From Tanypteryx hageni (Eukaryota; Arthropoda; Insecta; Odonata; Petaluridae), in the NCBI GenBank assembly GCA_028673005.1, contig CM054117.1:36910564-36974563 (forward strand): a DNA stretch of 64,000 bases, read 5' to 3'. The translations under genes and the position numbers were made by a program. Positions 24,142 to 35,499 of the stretch are shown here, piece by piece (the stretch's first letter is position 1; each line of letters opens with the position of its first letter). Below the pieces are notes generated by a model, which was given only the letters and a program-made list of their open reading frames with translations, made no database searches and was not told the origin of the DNA.

Positions 24142-24149
24142 CTTTTAAC
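24142..24149 (+). repeat. Left target duplication of the 24 kb MITE
   Basis: cttttaac; partner catttaac at 24689-24696, 7 of 8 identical. Confidence 0.75.
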
Positions 24150-24688
24150 CAGTGGCGTAGCGGACACCCCCGCATGGCGGGGAGAGGGACCTTAAGGGGG
24201 CACAAAGCGAACCACGGCTAAAATTCATCACGGTCAAGGGAGAAAAAAAAAGAAAACGGTAGATGAAAAAAAAATTGTTTTAACTATACGAGAAATACGA
24301 GACTATATGGCATAGGAACACCTTTTTTTATTCTTATGAACAGAAACATTTGATAAGGCTACCCGCTTGAAAAAGAGCCGGACAGCGACAAATTTTTGTG
24401 CCTCTACGGCATTATAAGGATTTTTACGCGTAATATAATACTTTGAACACATTTCTCCAAATGGATTAAAGTTAATAAAAGAAACAGATTTATTACAATA
24501 TTTTTTTATAATTTCATGCTTTTAAAAATATCAGTAGCGTTTGTATGAGGGAAGGGGGAATTCTTCGTAAATATACAGGCAATGTTAAGAAATAGAGCTT
24601 GGAAAATATTTAAGATAGCCATAGGGGGAGGGGCCTTAATTATTTACTGCGGAGGGGGGAGGGGGGCAGATGTTTCGGTACGCCACTG
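24150..24688. mobile_element. hAT-type MITE, 539 bp, with TSD
   Basis: The left end is cagtggcgtagcg; the right end on the complementary strand is cagtggcgtaccg (12 of 13 identical). An 8-bp target duplication flanks it (cttttaac / catttaac). CAGTG-starting ends and an 8-bp duplication are diagnostic of hAT. Both subterminal regions contain G-runs and a 'ccttaa' motif ('agggaccttaaggggg' on the left, 'ggggaggggccttaatt' on the right). The interior is A/T-rich and non-coding, so it depends on a transposase from elsewhere. Its ends differ from those of the hAT at 12375 and the MITE at 4030, making it a third hAT family in the window. Confidence 0.85.
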
Positions 24689-24696
24689 CATTTAAC

Positions 24697-25383
24697 CATT
24701 CTTATAATTAATAAAGCCTCATGAGTATTTATTGGAACTGTTAAGCTGAAAAATACTTAATAGTACAAAGTATACGTGGATTTAATTTAAATCATCGAGA
24801 AAAATAAATTGTCACAGATAATTCACGGAAATAACATTCCTGGTACGAAATTCGATTTGAAATAAAAATAGATAACAAACTCCACAGACGGCCTCCTGTA
24901 ACCGAGAGACGAATTGCACATACCTATCGAAAGAATACAGTCGAAAAGTACGAATGGGAAATTAAAAAAAAAGTTTCCGAACATAATCCCGCGACGTAAA
25001 AAAAGACGAAACCAGACAGCACGGACAGAAAAAAAGATCTTATTTACTCTAATTTTAAAATATTCAACTAATTCCGGGCACAAATGAAACAAAAACCTAG
25101 AGCGATAAATCAGCAAATCCCCTAAATACCAATCCAAAAAATCAACAACCATTTTTTTTATTATTTCGACTTACGCGCGCACACAAAAACAACCAGAGAG
25201 AGAGAAAACAAAAACCGGTCAAACAGATTTCACGGAGCACGGGGAAAAAATAAACACGGAAAGAGCAGAGGAAAGGGGAGACGAGGGACAGGGTGCGGGA
25301 GGGTACAGCAATGCATCAACTAGGACCAGTAATTTCACAAACCCGATCTTCCTTTTATATTTTGAATCAAATGCACAGCTGGC
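24697..25383. other. Non-coding stretch, nothing recognised
   Basis: A/T-rich. The minus-strand frame of 109 codons at 24823-25152 has no recognisable motif. Confidence 0.4.
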
Positions 25384-25700
25384 GTGGACAAGGGCCGAGT
25401 TATGCAGGGAGGAGGGGGGGATGGTAGAGGGTTGGTACGGAGAGGGAGAATGGGTGAAAGAGATAGGAGTGAAGGGGTGGGCGGCGTAGGACTGCAGCGA
25501 GGATGGAAATGGGCGGAATACGCCCACGCTGCATATTTGAAACCTCTCCATGACGTAAAATTCCGAGCTGGAAAAACAACCCCGGACGAAAACTATGGGC
25601 AGAGAGAGGGAGAAAGAGAGAGAGCAGAGAGAGGGAGAAAGAAAGAGAGCACAGAGGAGAGAGAGGAAAAGGGTGGTTGCGATAAAAAGAAAAAACAAGA
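25384..25700. repeat. Purine-rich block with GA repeats
   Basis: G/A-rich on the plus strand (ggaggaggggggatgg, gagagagggagaaagagag). The frames over it are low complexity. Confidence 0.7.
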
Positions 25701-25849
25701 GAAAAAACCCTTTTGGTCCCGTAATGGAATACCTAAACATGCACACTCACGTACATAGGAAATTTTCCGCGCGAGGCTTCGTTCGAGAGAGATGCATTGG
25801 CCAAAGTGACGCACCCCTATATCCCCCTCCCTCCCAGCACCTCCCCGAT

Positions 25850-25965
25850 GGAAAATAAAAGATTAAAAAATACCGACTTTCCATTCCTTCCTGACGCACC
25901 ACATACTACCATCTCCGACAGAAAATAAAAGATTTAAAAAATACAGACTTGTCATTCCTTTTTTT
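25850..25965 (+). repeat. Tandem duplication, about 71-bp period
   Basis: 'gaaaataaaagattaaaaaa' followed by 'taccgactttccattcctt' (from 25851) recurs with a few changes from 25921 as 'gaaaataaaagatttaaaaa...tacagacttgtcattcctt'. Two copies only; non-coding. Confidence 0.75.
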
Positions 25966-26640
25966 ATCCCTCTCCCACAACCTCGTCATTAACATGACAA
26001 AGGACACGAGGATGGAAAAGAGCGAATAGGTGATTCTCGCGTCTACTGAGGCTGGTTATGCAGCTTTTGCTGCTTTGAAGAGATTCGGTAAAAATGAGCG
26101 ATACCACACATGCGCGCACACACACATAAGACTGAACGCCATTAAAAAAATTCTCCGTGCTTCTGCATGAGAACAGAGGATCAGAAGTGTGAGGGGCAGA
26201 AACGCGAAGCATAGCGTTTCCCGTTGTCCAGCGTCGCTTTGGGCTAAAAGGAGCCCCTTCAATCTAGTCCGCGGTGATTATTATCACACGCATCTTTGCA
26301 GCATTTAAGCAGAATGTTCGGTCTTTGTGGCTCAGAGAAACAATTTTTCAGAACGCTGTTCATCAGTCTATGGACCAGACAGATCAGCTTCATAAGGTCA
26401 ATGGGTTTAGCATCAGTTTGTAGAAGCTGATCTCTGAATTTATCGGGAAAAGGTGCGGCATATCAAATCAAAAGACGTTTTTATATGAACATGGACAAAA
26501 TAAGCGCGTTTTGTATTTTTCACGTGGTTATGCCGCAACATTTCGCTCAACAGAGCCTCGTTTGTTTTATAACGGAGGGTACCACGTGAAAGTGAGGTTA
26601 GCGTTTAAATGAGAGGGGCATAATAGCTAAGTTGGCGTAA
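25966..26640. other. Non-coding stretch with paired CACGTG sites
   Basis: No gene recognised. ttcacgtggt (26519-26528) and accacgtgaa (26581-26590) form a perfect 10-bp inverted repeat. Each arm contains the palindromic E-box CACGTG, which bHLH-class factors bind in animals. Confidence 0.5.
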
Positions 26641-27420
26641 GTAATGCGCACCATCACTCTATGTAAACATAAATTTAATATAAAAATATACTTTTTCTGG
26701 ATAAATGATACTTCCAACATGAAATTTAAGTTTAGAACGCAATTAATTTTATTTTAAAATTTTTAACGTTTCCCTACGCGCATCTGTAAAGTTTTCAAAA
26801 CTCAAATCTTTTCAACAATAAGTGGCGTCAATGTGGATATGTACACTTAAAGTTTCAGCTTTCCATCCTTTATCCCCTCGGAGATATTAATAAAACAATC
26901 GAAAATTACTTAAAACATAATTCACATGAGTAATTGTAACGCCATCTTTAAGTTCAAGCTCATTCCATCGACATAAATTATCCATTCTTTTTCACTCACA
27001 AAGCGATTTGTGCGCACGAAAGGAAAATTTACGTATTTACATCCATTTCTTCGTCGTAGATAAACCATTCCCTTTCATTTACTGTTCTGCGTGCACACGA
27101 AACGAAATTAAACGTATTTACGTATTTGTAGTAGATCTTGTTTACTTCAGTTGTTATGAAAACTGTATCTGTTGACAACACTTAATAAAACCGTATAATA
27201 ATTTTTTTAATTTCAAAATAAATTACGACTTTACTGTTGTTTTTTTCTAACTGTCCAAGAATAGGTGGCATTAATGTGAAAATGTACGCTCGACTTTTCA
27301 ACTTTCCATCTATTACACCTTTGGTTATATTAAAAAAAAACAAAATTTTAAATAGGCCCAAATCCTAACTTATATATTTTTCAAAAGTCAAATCTAAAGA
27401 AAACAAATGGTAAATTTCAA
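26641..27420 (+). repeat. Degenerate two-copy repeat (period about 440 bp)
   Basis: 'ataagtggcgtcaatgtgg...tttcagctttccatc..atcccctcgg(a)gatatta' (from 26819) recurs as 'ataggtggcattaatgtg...tttcaactttccatc..acacctttggttatatta' (from 27260). 'caaaa(c/g)tcaaatct' occurs at about 26799 and 27381. A smaller internal duplication, 'gtgc(g/a)cacgaaa..acgtatttac', is spaced about 80 bp apart (27011 and 27092). The style matches the degenerate units at 1823-2300. Non-coding. Confidence 0.55.
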
Positions 27421-28407
27421 AACATTCTCTTCGTCTAAAATTAATACAGGAAAAAACAGCGTGGTAAAATATAAAACCTTTTACAAAAGAGACGCTGGTT
27501 GGATGGTCATATCAGAGCAAAGAACCATAATTTCCTCAGGAATCTAAATATGTACATAGGTTTGTCGCATTTTTTACATTGTTTCAGTCTTGTCGTTTTC
27601 CTGTTTACATTGCATTATGAAAAATTAATATTTTAACACAAATAACAAGAATTCCGACCTCATGCTTTCAGAAAAAATAAAAACTTGAAAATCTATTTTC
27701 CACAAAAATGCCCGCATCACATTCAAGTACCGCATTTCATCATTTCCAGTATGTCAAACCAACGCTGCACCCTATCACCCAAAGAAAATTGTATTTTCGT
27801 TTGTTTTTTATCTTTCCGCGGTTGCTAGACTAAAAAGTTATTTATTATGCCAACAAACTGGCACAAACCCAAAGTGAAAAAATATGTATAATATTTTAAT
27901 GGTTTCTGCATATTCATGGGACATATCTTACCATTTTTCAGTCAGCATTTGAATACTATTTCCCTGTTTTCTTGCGCACGAACAGTTCGGAGCCTCAATT
28001 AATTACCAGAACATTAATTACAAATTTTTATTTGAGAAAAACGCGACGTTTCTTTAAATTTAAATGCACGTTGAATCTATAAATCGAGAGAAATCTTTTT
28101 TTAACTCTCCAATTCTCCAATCCGAATTTCGATCAAAAAATAAGTCAACTATACATAACAGAACACGTGGAAACATCACGCAAGGACCACGCGGACGAAA
28201 CAAATCAAGATGACAAAGCGACAAAAAGAAATAATATAGCATTACGGTTAGAACACCACAAGGGCGTATTTCTTTCAATCCGACAGGTTTAATTGCTTAG
28301 CAGAAAACTATAAACTGTGCTTCAGCTAATTTATTACTGGCCTATAAAAAAGACAAGCTTATCATTAATAAGTTCAGGATTCACCTTGTGGAATTTACTC
28401 ATTTATT
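27421..28407. other. Non-coding stretch, nothing recognised
   Basis: A/T-rich sequence; frames are short and unrecognised. Confidence 0.4.
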
Positions 28408-30206
28408 AGGCTGGTTTCCAAAGGATGCAGCCTTATGAAATGGTTCTGTCTGCGTGTGTGTGTGTCTACTGCAAACAAGTTTTGAACCAATGGACCGATT
28501 TTCATGAAACTTGGTATGGGGCTCGTGCTGCCAGGGCCCACCTCCGGGCTATATATTATTTGGCGAAGATTGAAGTCCCGGGTTCCAGGAACGCTTTTTA
28601 GTGATTTTCTTCAATGCTGAAAATCACTATTATCTTCGTGATGTCCGTCCGTACGAATATATCAGGGAAGAATGGCCAAACCCATTTCAAACAAATTTGA
28701 TACATATAATTTTCACATTAATACATGACCAAAATGACATATTTCGGCCGAATCGACTCAATAGGGGTACCAACATTGCAAAATTAAACTTTTCGGTAAT
28801 TATAAATTGGGAAGGAATTGGCAGAACCGATTTCAACGAAATTTTGTATAAAACAGGAGTGCAACATAAAAAAACCAAAATCAAGATGTTTAGCATTGAT
28901 AACGGAACCAGGACTGCCACAATACAAGTAATAAAAAATTCTTTTTTACAAGTATTTGTGTTGAATTTCCACATCAATTTTAACCAAATTTAATATTTAT
29001 AATGTACACACACATGAAAAACCACATTTACAATTAGACCGAATCGGCCAAATAGGGGTGCCACAATTACAATTAAAAATTAAACTCTTTCAGTAATTAA
29101 GGACTTGGAAGGAATTGGCAGAACGGATTTAAATTAAATTTTGTATATAAGATTTGCACAACATACCATAATGAAATCAAGATGTTTAAAGCGGAGCTAA
29201 GGAGCAGGACTACCACAGTAAAAAGTAAAATAATATTTATTTTACACGCATTTCTAGAGAGCTGACCTTATAAATTTTAAACAAATAAGGTACATATAAT
29301 ATTAATATAAATAAATAACCAAAATAATTCAACCGGGTCGACTAAACAGGGCTACCACAATATCAAGGTTAGAATTTTTCTGTAACTAAAAACTTAAAAG
29401 TTATTCGTTGAACCGATTTCAAAGAAATTTCGTTTGTAGGGCTAGTATAGAATGGCAAAATGGAATGAACATGTTTAGAACGGGTCTAAAAAGCAGAGCT
29501 ACCTCAATAAAAGGAAAAAATACTTTTCTGATTTCAAAGCAAATACATTAGTATACAATTATACTAGGTCGAATTTCACGTAAAGCACTTCTGTACAACG
29601 GGAAACCCGAGTAAATCCCTACTTTTTTCCTATTTATTTTCCATAGGAAATCTCAAATCCATCGTGCAGAGATGTTTTCTTTAATACATTAAAATATCTT
29701 AAATTACGATATTGAGACGAGGTTTGTACTTTTCTAAGGGGAAAAGAATGTAGATTATAATTCTTATCGCCGCATTTTGATAACTGATCATATTTTTTTG
29801 AATTTCTACTAAAACACTGCGTCTTTAATCGCATTTTATCGGATCGTTGCCATGGAGACGATTATTACCGAACTCGGCTTGAGCATAGACGAGTGAACAA
29901 ATGCGTTATATTCTTTTCCACTCAACTACTCTTCAGTAAATTAGTGTATAAACAGTAACATTTATTAAATTCGTTTATTTAAAAAATACATGCAAAATAT
30001 AATCTCAGATTTTGACATTGTTTTTGTAATTTAAACCTGATAATGGTCTATTAATTTGTTTTCCAAATTTTCTCTATCATTGATAAACTATGAACTATAA
30101 GTGGTATTTATGGTATGAAAATTTCTTGGAATGACTAACACATACTGAGACATTTCCTGTCAATATAAGTAATCAATTCGAGATGTCAACTTAGGGAAAC
30201 CAGCCT
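28408..30206 (-). mobile_element. 1.8 kb helentron-like element with three 290-bp units
   Basis: aggctggtttcc at 28408-28419 is repeated as a perfect 12-bp inverted repeat at 30195-30206. The left terminus also folds locally (aggctg 28408-28413 pairs with cagcct 28428-28433). Read on the minus strand, the element therefore has a 5' short repeat and a 3' hairpin carrying the same repeat. A GTGT/GTCT simple run (about 28449-28467) lies just inside the hairpin, followed by 'gaaccaatggaccgattttc', a block shared with the 33.5 kb element. Inside are three diverged units marked by 'gactcaataggggtaccaac' (about 28754), 'ggccaaataggggtgccaca' (about 29045) and 'gactaaacagggctaccaca' (about 29339). 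A 130-codon frame at 28601-28993 lies in unit sequence and is not a gene. Confidence 0.65.
28740..29530 (+). repeat. Tandem array of three units of about 290 bp
   Basis: Shared blocks in each unit, in order, are the 'ataggggtaccac'-type block, 'ttaaact(t)tttcggtaatta', 'ggaattggcagaaccgattt', 'gaaattttgtataa' and 'atgtttag..ggagct..agcaggactaccaca'. Spacing between equivalent points is about 290 and 295 bp. The third unit is the most diverged. Confidence 0.7.
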
Positions 30207-30720
30207 GCCTTAGTCCTGGTTTGGACTTCGTGTTTTATTTCTATCAAGACAAACTTAAATAATCTCAACAAAAAATGGATGAAAAATAAATATGAGACCA
30301 AATAAAAATCTGCATCGAATAAGAGTCGGAGAAGTTACGAAAGGTAATACAAAAGTGTCAGAGATGACACAGGTTGATGGCAAAAATCGCCAATTAAAGC
30401 ACCGAATCACGTGCTGGGATGAGTAGACGCTACACCGCAATCGATGTTACCCAGGCAACCGAGATCGGCATCGCGTCAATCTCCTTCAACCTTTTTCACA
30501 AACACACGTGCGGTGTCACATTCCGCGCTGTGAGGGAGACCGTGCAGCTACGCTTATTCCGTGTAGCAACGGGGTTCACCGAACCCATTGACCCACCCCT
30601 TAACCAAGCAATCTCTCTCTCTCAAAGTCCCTGCTACCGCCCGCCCCCAAAAACACCCTCCTTTTCCAACAACTCCACAGGATGAAATATTCACAACTTA
30701 CAACCCCCCTTCCCACGCTT
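30207..30720. other. Non-coding stretch, nothing recognised
   Basis: Mixed composition, CpG-rich around 30450-30560. No gene recognised. Confidence 0.4.
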
Positions 30721-31000
30721 CTGTATGCACGTCAGTCAACGAATACTCCACCTAGGGCCTAGAAGCTTCTCTCCCCCCCCCCCTCCTCTCTCTCTCTTGC
30801 CGAACCCGACTCCTTTCCTCCTCCTCGCCCAACTCCTCCCTCCCCTAGCATACTCCCCTTTCCCTCCCTTAAACAGCCCACACCCATCCCTCAGACATCA
30901 TCTCGTCCCACTGCCTCCCATGAGCACTTCAATCCATATTTCGACATCAAAACCAACCTCCGGGGACCTTTCATTCGTCATATAAGCCCTCTCTGCATTC
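30720..31000. repeat. Pyrimidine-rich block
   Basis: C/T-rich on the plus strand with a 10-base C run at about 30773-30782 and (CT)n at about 30784-30799. The 86-codon Pro/Leu/Ser frame reflects composition. Confidence 0.65.
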
Positions 31001-32103
31001 CTTACGTTCCTCCAGCATACCCCATCGCAATATCGTTTCATTCCACGGAGGAGACTACACACTATTACTCTGAAGTAGGCACTTATCTAAAATGCAGGCC
31101 GATGGAGGCTTAATATTTATTGAATGTAATGAGCGAGCTCGACGATTTAACCTTTTATTTTGAATTATTTTCGCGACACAGAACAAAAAGTTAACCGTGA
31201 TTAAGTCGTAGAGTTAACACGACCTTTGAAAATTCAAAATTTTCTTTACAACGCATTACTTTTGCAGCCGACTAACAAATAGTTATAATTTTCAAATAAA
31301 TTCATTATGGGCGATGAAAAGTCCCCATATTCGTTCCCTAAATTTATGGAGTAGAAATATTCTGAAAAATTATATGTGAGAAGTTGTTCATCAACCACTA
31401 CTTTCATATCGAATAAAATGTAATGACATCGATCTATAAGCGTTGCCCCAATACTGTATTATAATAACGGAAGACGGTCATCTTCCGAATCTTAATCATG
31501 TAAAATAAGCTCTACGTGATCAAACCCACACAAAGTTTACTTATAGAAACATTAACTCCAAAATATAAAAGCAGAATAAAAATATATCCAATCCTCACCT
31601 TAAAGTTTAAACTGGTAAACAATTTAAAATGGCAAACTTCATCCAAGGGCCAGCTCAGTTCTCTTTTGATGTTCAGATAACAATGAACTCTTCATATATT
31701 ACGTCGAGTGAGACGGAGAGAAAGAGACTAACTCCCCATTTGCTCTCATCTTCCCTCGAACAACCCCTCTTCAATCCCACTACCGAATTCCTCTAACTCG
31801 CAGGCGTAGTACGGCCACGCTATCCGAATTCAACTTACACCCCCTCCATCTCTAAACCCCCAAACCCCTCCGCTTCCCTTTCTTCGCCCCTTACGACTAC
31901 CGCAAACGCCCCTCACTCCAGAACCCACGCGAATGAGAGCTAATTAATTCAAGTCCCACATGTTTAATCAGCGTGGAAACAAGTCGACGGCGCTGGGCTA
32001 ACGCTGTGTCCCTACACACGGTCGCGGCGGCAAATTCGAGTCGGGGATGGGAAGCAGGGTAAAGTGAGAAAGAGTGAAAAAAGGGAAAGAAGTAGGTTGA
32101 GCG

Positions 32104-32106
<3 letters not shown>
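31001..32106. other. Non-coding stretch, nothing recognised
   Basis: A/T-rich then C-rich (31780-31920) sequence; no gene or repeat recognised. Confidence 0.4.
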
Positions 32107-32152
<46 letters not shown>

Positions 32153-32159
32153 GTGTGTG

Positions 32160-32217
<58 letters not shown>

Positions 32218-32248
32218 CACACACACATATAAACACACACACTCGCGC
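32107..32248. repeat. Composite (AT)/(GT)/(AC) microsatellite
   Basis: (AT)n from 32107 to 32142, then (GTAT)/(GT) to about 32160, a second long (AT)n to about 32212, then ATAC/(AC)n to about 32230, with a further short AC run at about 32235-32242. The GT and AC parts are complementary, so the whole tract can fold into a long A/T-rich hairpin. Tyr/Ile and His/Thr frames here are translations of the repeat. Confidence 0.9.
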
Positions 32249-33049
32249 ACCAATAAACTTAGAAGATCAAACGAGATTTCGATACCCTGCGTTTTCGTGG
32301 AAATTGCTAATTAAATTTTAGAAACCGAAGAAAGGCACTAGATAGGTTTTTCAGAGCACGAATAAAAAACTAGATTAAACTAAATAATGACTATTTAGAC
32401 GAAATTCTGATCAAATGGGTCTCTCACGACATCAACATTCTCTATGGAGAAAAATGAGATATAGAACTGAAAATAGAAATATAAGAAATAATATTCGAGT
32501 ACATAAAATATTTAATTTTTGTGTAATTTACTTCGAAGTAAGATGTATATCTTGATAGGAAAACGAAATAGCTCTCTCTATGGAATGATAAATTTGAAAA
32601 AGAAAATCATATAGTCAAATGATTCCTGTCAATAAGTCGATGAAAAATCAGTAATCGATGAAATTTCCAATGCATATGAAGTAAAATCAATGAACGAGTA
32701 CATCATTAAAAGTCCGATAAATCAAATTTACGTTTTGCGCAACTATCTAACCGTTGCCAGGCATCGAAGAAAAAAGAAACTGGGGAAGATATTCCTTTAC
32801 TGTGAGCAAAGTGAGGGAATAAAAATTCATCAAACCCGACTACCCTAAATATTCCACCCCTTATAAAAAAAATCAATCAGCTAGAAAATCGCTCGCGCTA
32901 ATAAATCTTTCCGCCCGGAGAACAAACGCCTGTCGGGAACAATTAGAGTCGATTTTTTGTAAACTTGAAAAGAAAAAAGGAAGATAGCGAGGAAAAAGAA
33001 ATATGGCCGCCCATCCCCCTCCCAGATTCTTTGTTATTTTTTTAAGCGA
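32249..33049. other. Non-coding stretch, nothing recognised
   Basis: A/T-rich unique-looking sequence. No gene recognised. Confidence 0.4.
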
Positions 33050-33058
33050 CAGGGAGTG

Positions 33059-33310
33059 CGGGGTAGAAGAACGGGAGGAGGGGGAGAAGAACGGGAGGAG
33101 GGGAGAAGAACGGGAGGAGGGGGAGATTCGGGGAGACGGGGAGGAAAAAACGAAGAGAAGGAAAGATTGAGGGGGTGGCGAAGTGATATCAACCCGGGTG
33201 GAACGAAAAGGTTTTTCGTCATTCCCACCTCCTTCCTCCGCCCCAAAAAAGGAGGTGACGTGAGGGAGTTAGGGTAAGGGAGGAGGGGGGAGCGAGAAGA
33301 GACGGAGGCG
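33059..33310. repeat. G-rich minisatellite and purine block
   Basis: A unit of about 18-20 bp, 'agaacgggaggagggggag', is present about three times at 33066-33127, followed by irregular G/A-rich sequence to about 33310. Many runs of three or more G's occur on the plus strand. Confidence 0.75.
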
Positions 33311-33541
33311 GGAAGCGCGCGATTAATAGCGACGTAGCGTAACAAGAGTCCCCGAGAAAAGGAAAAAGAAAAAAAGACGACTATCGGAGGAGATCGTTAA
33401 CGCGATGAGAATATGAAGACAAATTTAAGGCGTGATGGCGCTGAGAGATGTGGGCGTCTAAAAAGAGAGAAAGCGTTTGTGTGGAGTGCAGTTGTAACGG
33501 AAATTGCAGGTGAGAGAACTTTGAGAATCGTTCAATTTTTA

Positions 33542-34164
33542 GCCTACTTTCCAGAATGGAAATAGGCCTATAGTTTTGTCGTTGTGTCTCTCTGTCTGTC
33601 TGTCCGTCCCCCTATTATCTTTTGAACCAATAGACCGATTTTTATGAAACTTGATGGAAATCTCTTGCTACATGGGCCGAATTCCCAAGGATAGTTTTTG
33701 TTGCGAAGATTGATGTCCCGGATTCGATTCCAGGAACTATCCTTCCCATCTGATCTACATGGAAAATCTGAATTCATCGTACAGGGTAATTTTCTCTTAC
33801 ACATTAAAAAGTCTTAGAAGTGTAATATCAGAGCGGGTTTTGTACTATTCTCTAAGGAAAGGAATGAAGATTCTAATTTTTATCGTAGAATTTTCCTTAT
33901 CGATTGTATTTCTTAGAATTTCGCGTAAATACTGGCGATTTTGCAGTTTTTATCACTCAGATTCGGTATATTCTAATACGTACACGCGTTATTTTTGCCG
34001 CACAAATACGCGTGATCAATTTAATATTCCGCTCGAATGTATTCATAGTATTCTATAACGCTAAATTATGAAATCTGGGAACACAAAGAGCAACATATCC
34101 GCGATGACTTTAAAGCTATTAAAGCAAATATAAGTATAAAATAAATATTATGTGGAAAGTAGGC
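33542..34164 (-). mobile_element. Helentron-like non-autonomous element, best-preserved copy
   Basis: gcctactttcc (33542-33552) is repeated inverted as ggaaagtaggc at 34154-34164. The left end also forms a hairpin, gcctactttcc / ggaaataggc (33542-33567). Oriented by the minus strand, it has a 5' short repeat, a non-coding body, a simple run (ctgtctgtctgtccgtcccc on the plus strand) and a terminal 3' hairpin. It aligns along most of its length with the inverted copy at 9985-10561. It shares 'gaaccaatagaccgattttt' and 'attcgattccaggaac' with the 28.4 kb element. The frames inside are not genes. It is about 623 bp with no protein of its own. Confidence 0.7.
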
Positions 34165-34266
34165 ATCATAAGTTCTGTTTGGATCATCTTGTTTTTAATA
34201 TGCCTGATAATAAATAGAAGAGGAAACTGAAGATACTGATAGCTTGAGATTATAGATCCGAACCGT

Positions 34267-34450
34267 ACAAGTAAGGACTTAGAGAAGACCAGCAACGCTA
34301 AATGACATTGAGTACGTATTTTGAGAGCCAATCTCTCATCATCAGTAGCTGATGTTAAAAGAATTTTAACATCAGCTACTGATGAGAAGAGCTTGGCTCT
34401 CGAAATATGCATTTAGCGTTACTGGTATCTTCTAAGTTCTCACTTATTGT
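34267..34450. repeat. Long hairpin (arms of about 90 nt)
   Basis: The left arm 34267-34360 and right arm 34364-34450 are complementary with a few mismatches and indels around a 3-nt loop. The inner stem is perfect over about 22 bp (catcagtagctgatgttaaa and its partner). Outer blocks gagagccaa/ttggctctc, aacgctaaatg/catttagcgtt and cttagaagat-type segments also pair. No flanking direct repeat was identified. It could be a fold-back MITE or a source of double-stranded RNA. Confidence 0.85.
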
Positions 34451-35280
34451 TGCTGCTGAAATGAGTGGTACCTATCTTCGAAGGCCTGCTTCCCTTGGAT
34501 GCGCCAAAATTTAACTTCCGAGTCTCAGAGAAAACTTAGGCTCTCTCTCGTAATCTCACCCATTACCCAAAATAACAACAAAACATTGATTATCGATTTG
34601 AGGTACATACACATCGGAAATATTTTTATTGGCTCCATTATGCCCGAATTATTTTCATAATGTCAAAAAATAGTTTGACATGTGATAATTACTCATGGAT
34701 GGAATTTCTGCCACTAATAGATTAGAAGGAGTTTACTTTAAGTATTCAATAAGGTGAGACACCATTCGTACCAGGATTCCATTACCAAAGATTGGAATAA
34801 TTAGTACATAGCAAAGGAAAACTGAAGCTAGGAAGTACTTTGTGCAATAACTAACGGATTAATTCTTTATAATTTTAGAAATTACTTCTACAGCAAAATG
34901 GTCCAATTTACGAAGAACGTGCAACGAAAAAAGCTACGCCGAAGATGGGAAAAGCCATTTCGGGGGCGATGCATTATAGATCGCCCCTCGATAGGCAGAA
35001 CAGCCGGAAAACGCTCCAGATTTCCCCCACGCCGCCAATAGGTAAGAACCGATAAGACCTGAAAATTACGCGCACTAAGGTAGTGGAAATTCATTAACTT
35101 AACACGAATTCAAGGGCGATAGCCTCATCATCTCGGTTAAACGAAACGAGTTTTAAAAAAAGAACTAAGTCCGAAAATAAATTCGCTTAAAGGATGCAAA
35201 GGCAGATTAAAACCGTCTTCCAGGGAGGAAAAAAGATACAAAAATGCAATTTCCCTGAGCGGTAGTTACGGCAATAAAAG
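34451..35280. other. Non-coding stretch, nothing recognised
   Basis: Mixed sequence without recognisable gene or repeat. Confidence 0.4.
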
Positions 35281-35499
35281 TTAAAAGACCCGTAGGAGAG
35301 AAGGGAGATAGATAGAGAGAATGGGGAGAAGAAAAAAAGATCTAATGATCGTAATAGGATAACGTAGACGTACGTGTTGTAGAAGGATTGGCGGGAGTTG
35401 TTTCACTTTTTTCTCCCTCTACTAACGGGAGATGTAGAAGAAAAAGTTTTGAAAAACGAAGTAAAAAAAAGCCGAAACGAAAACTGTGAAGTAGGTGGA

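Noticed and set aside
28601..28993. 130-codon open frame as a gene
   Set aside because: It lies inside a repeat element, and its second part is the first of three tandem DNA units; the other units do not keep the frame.
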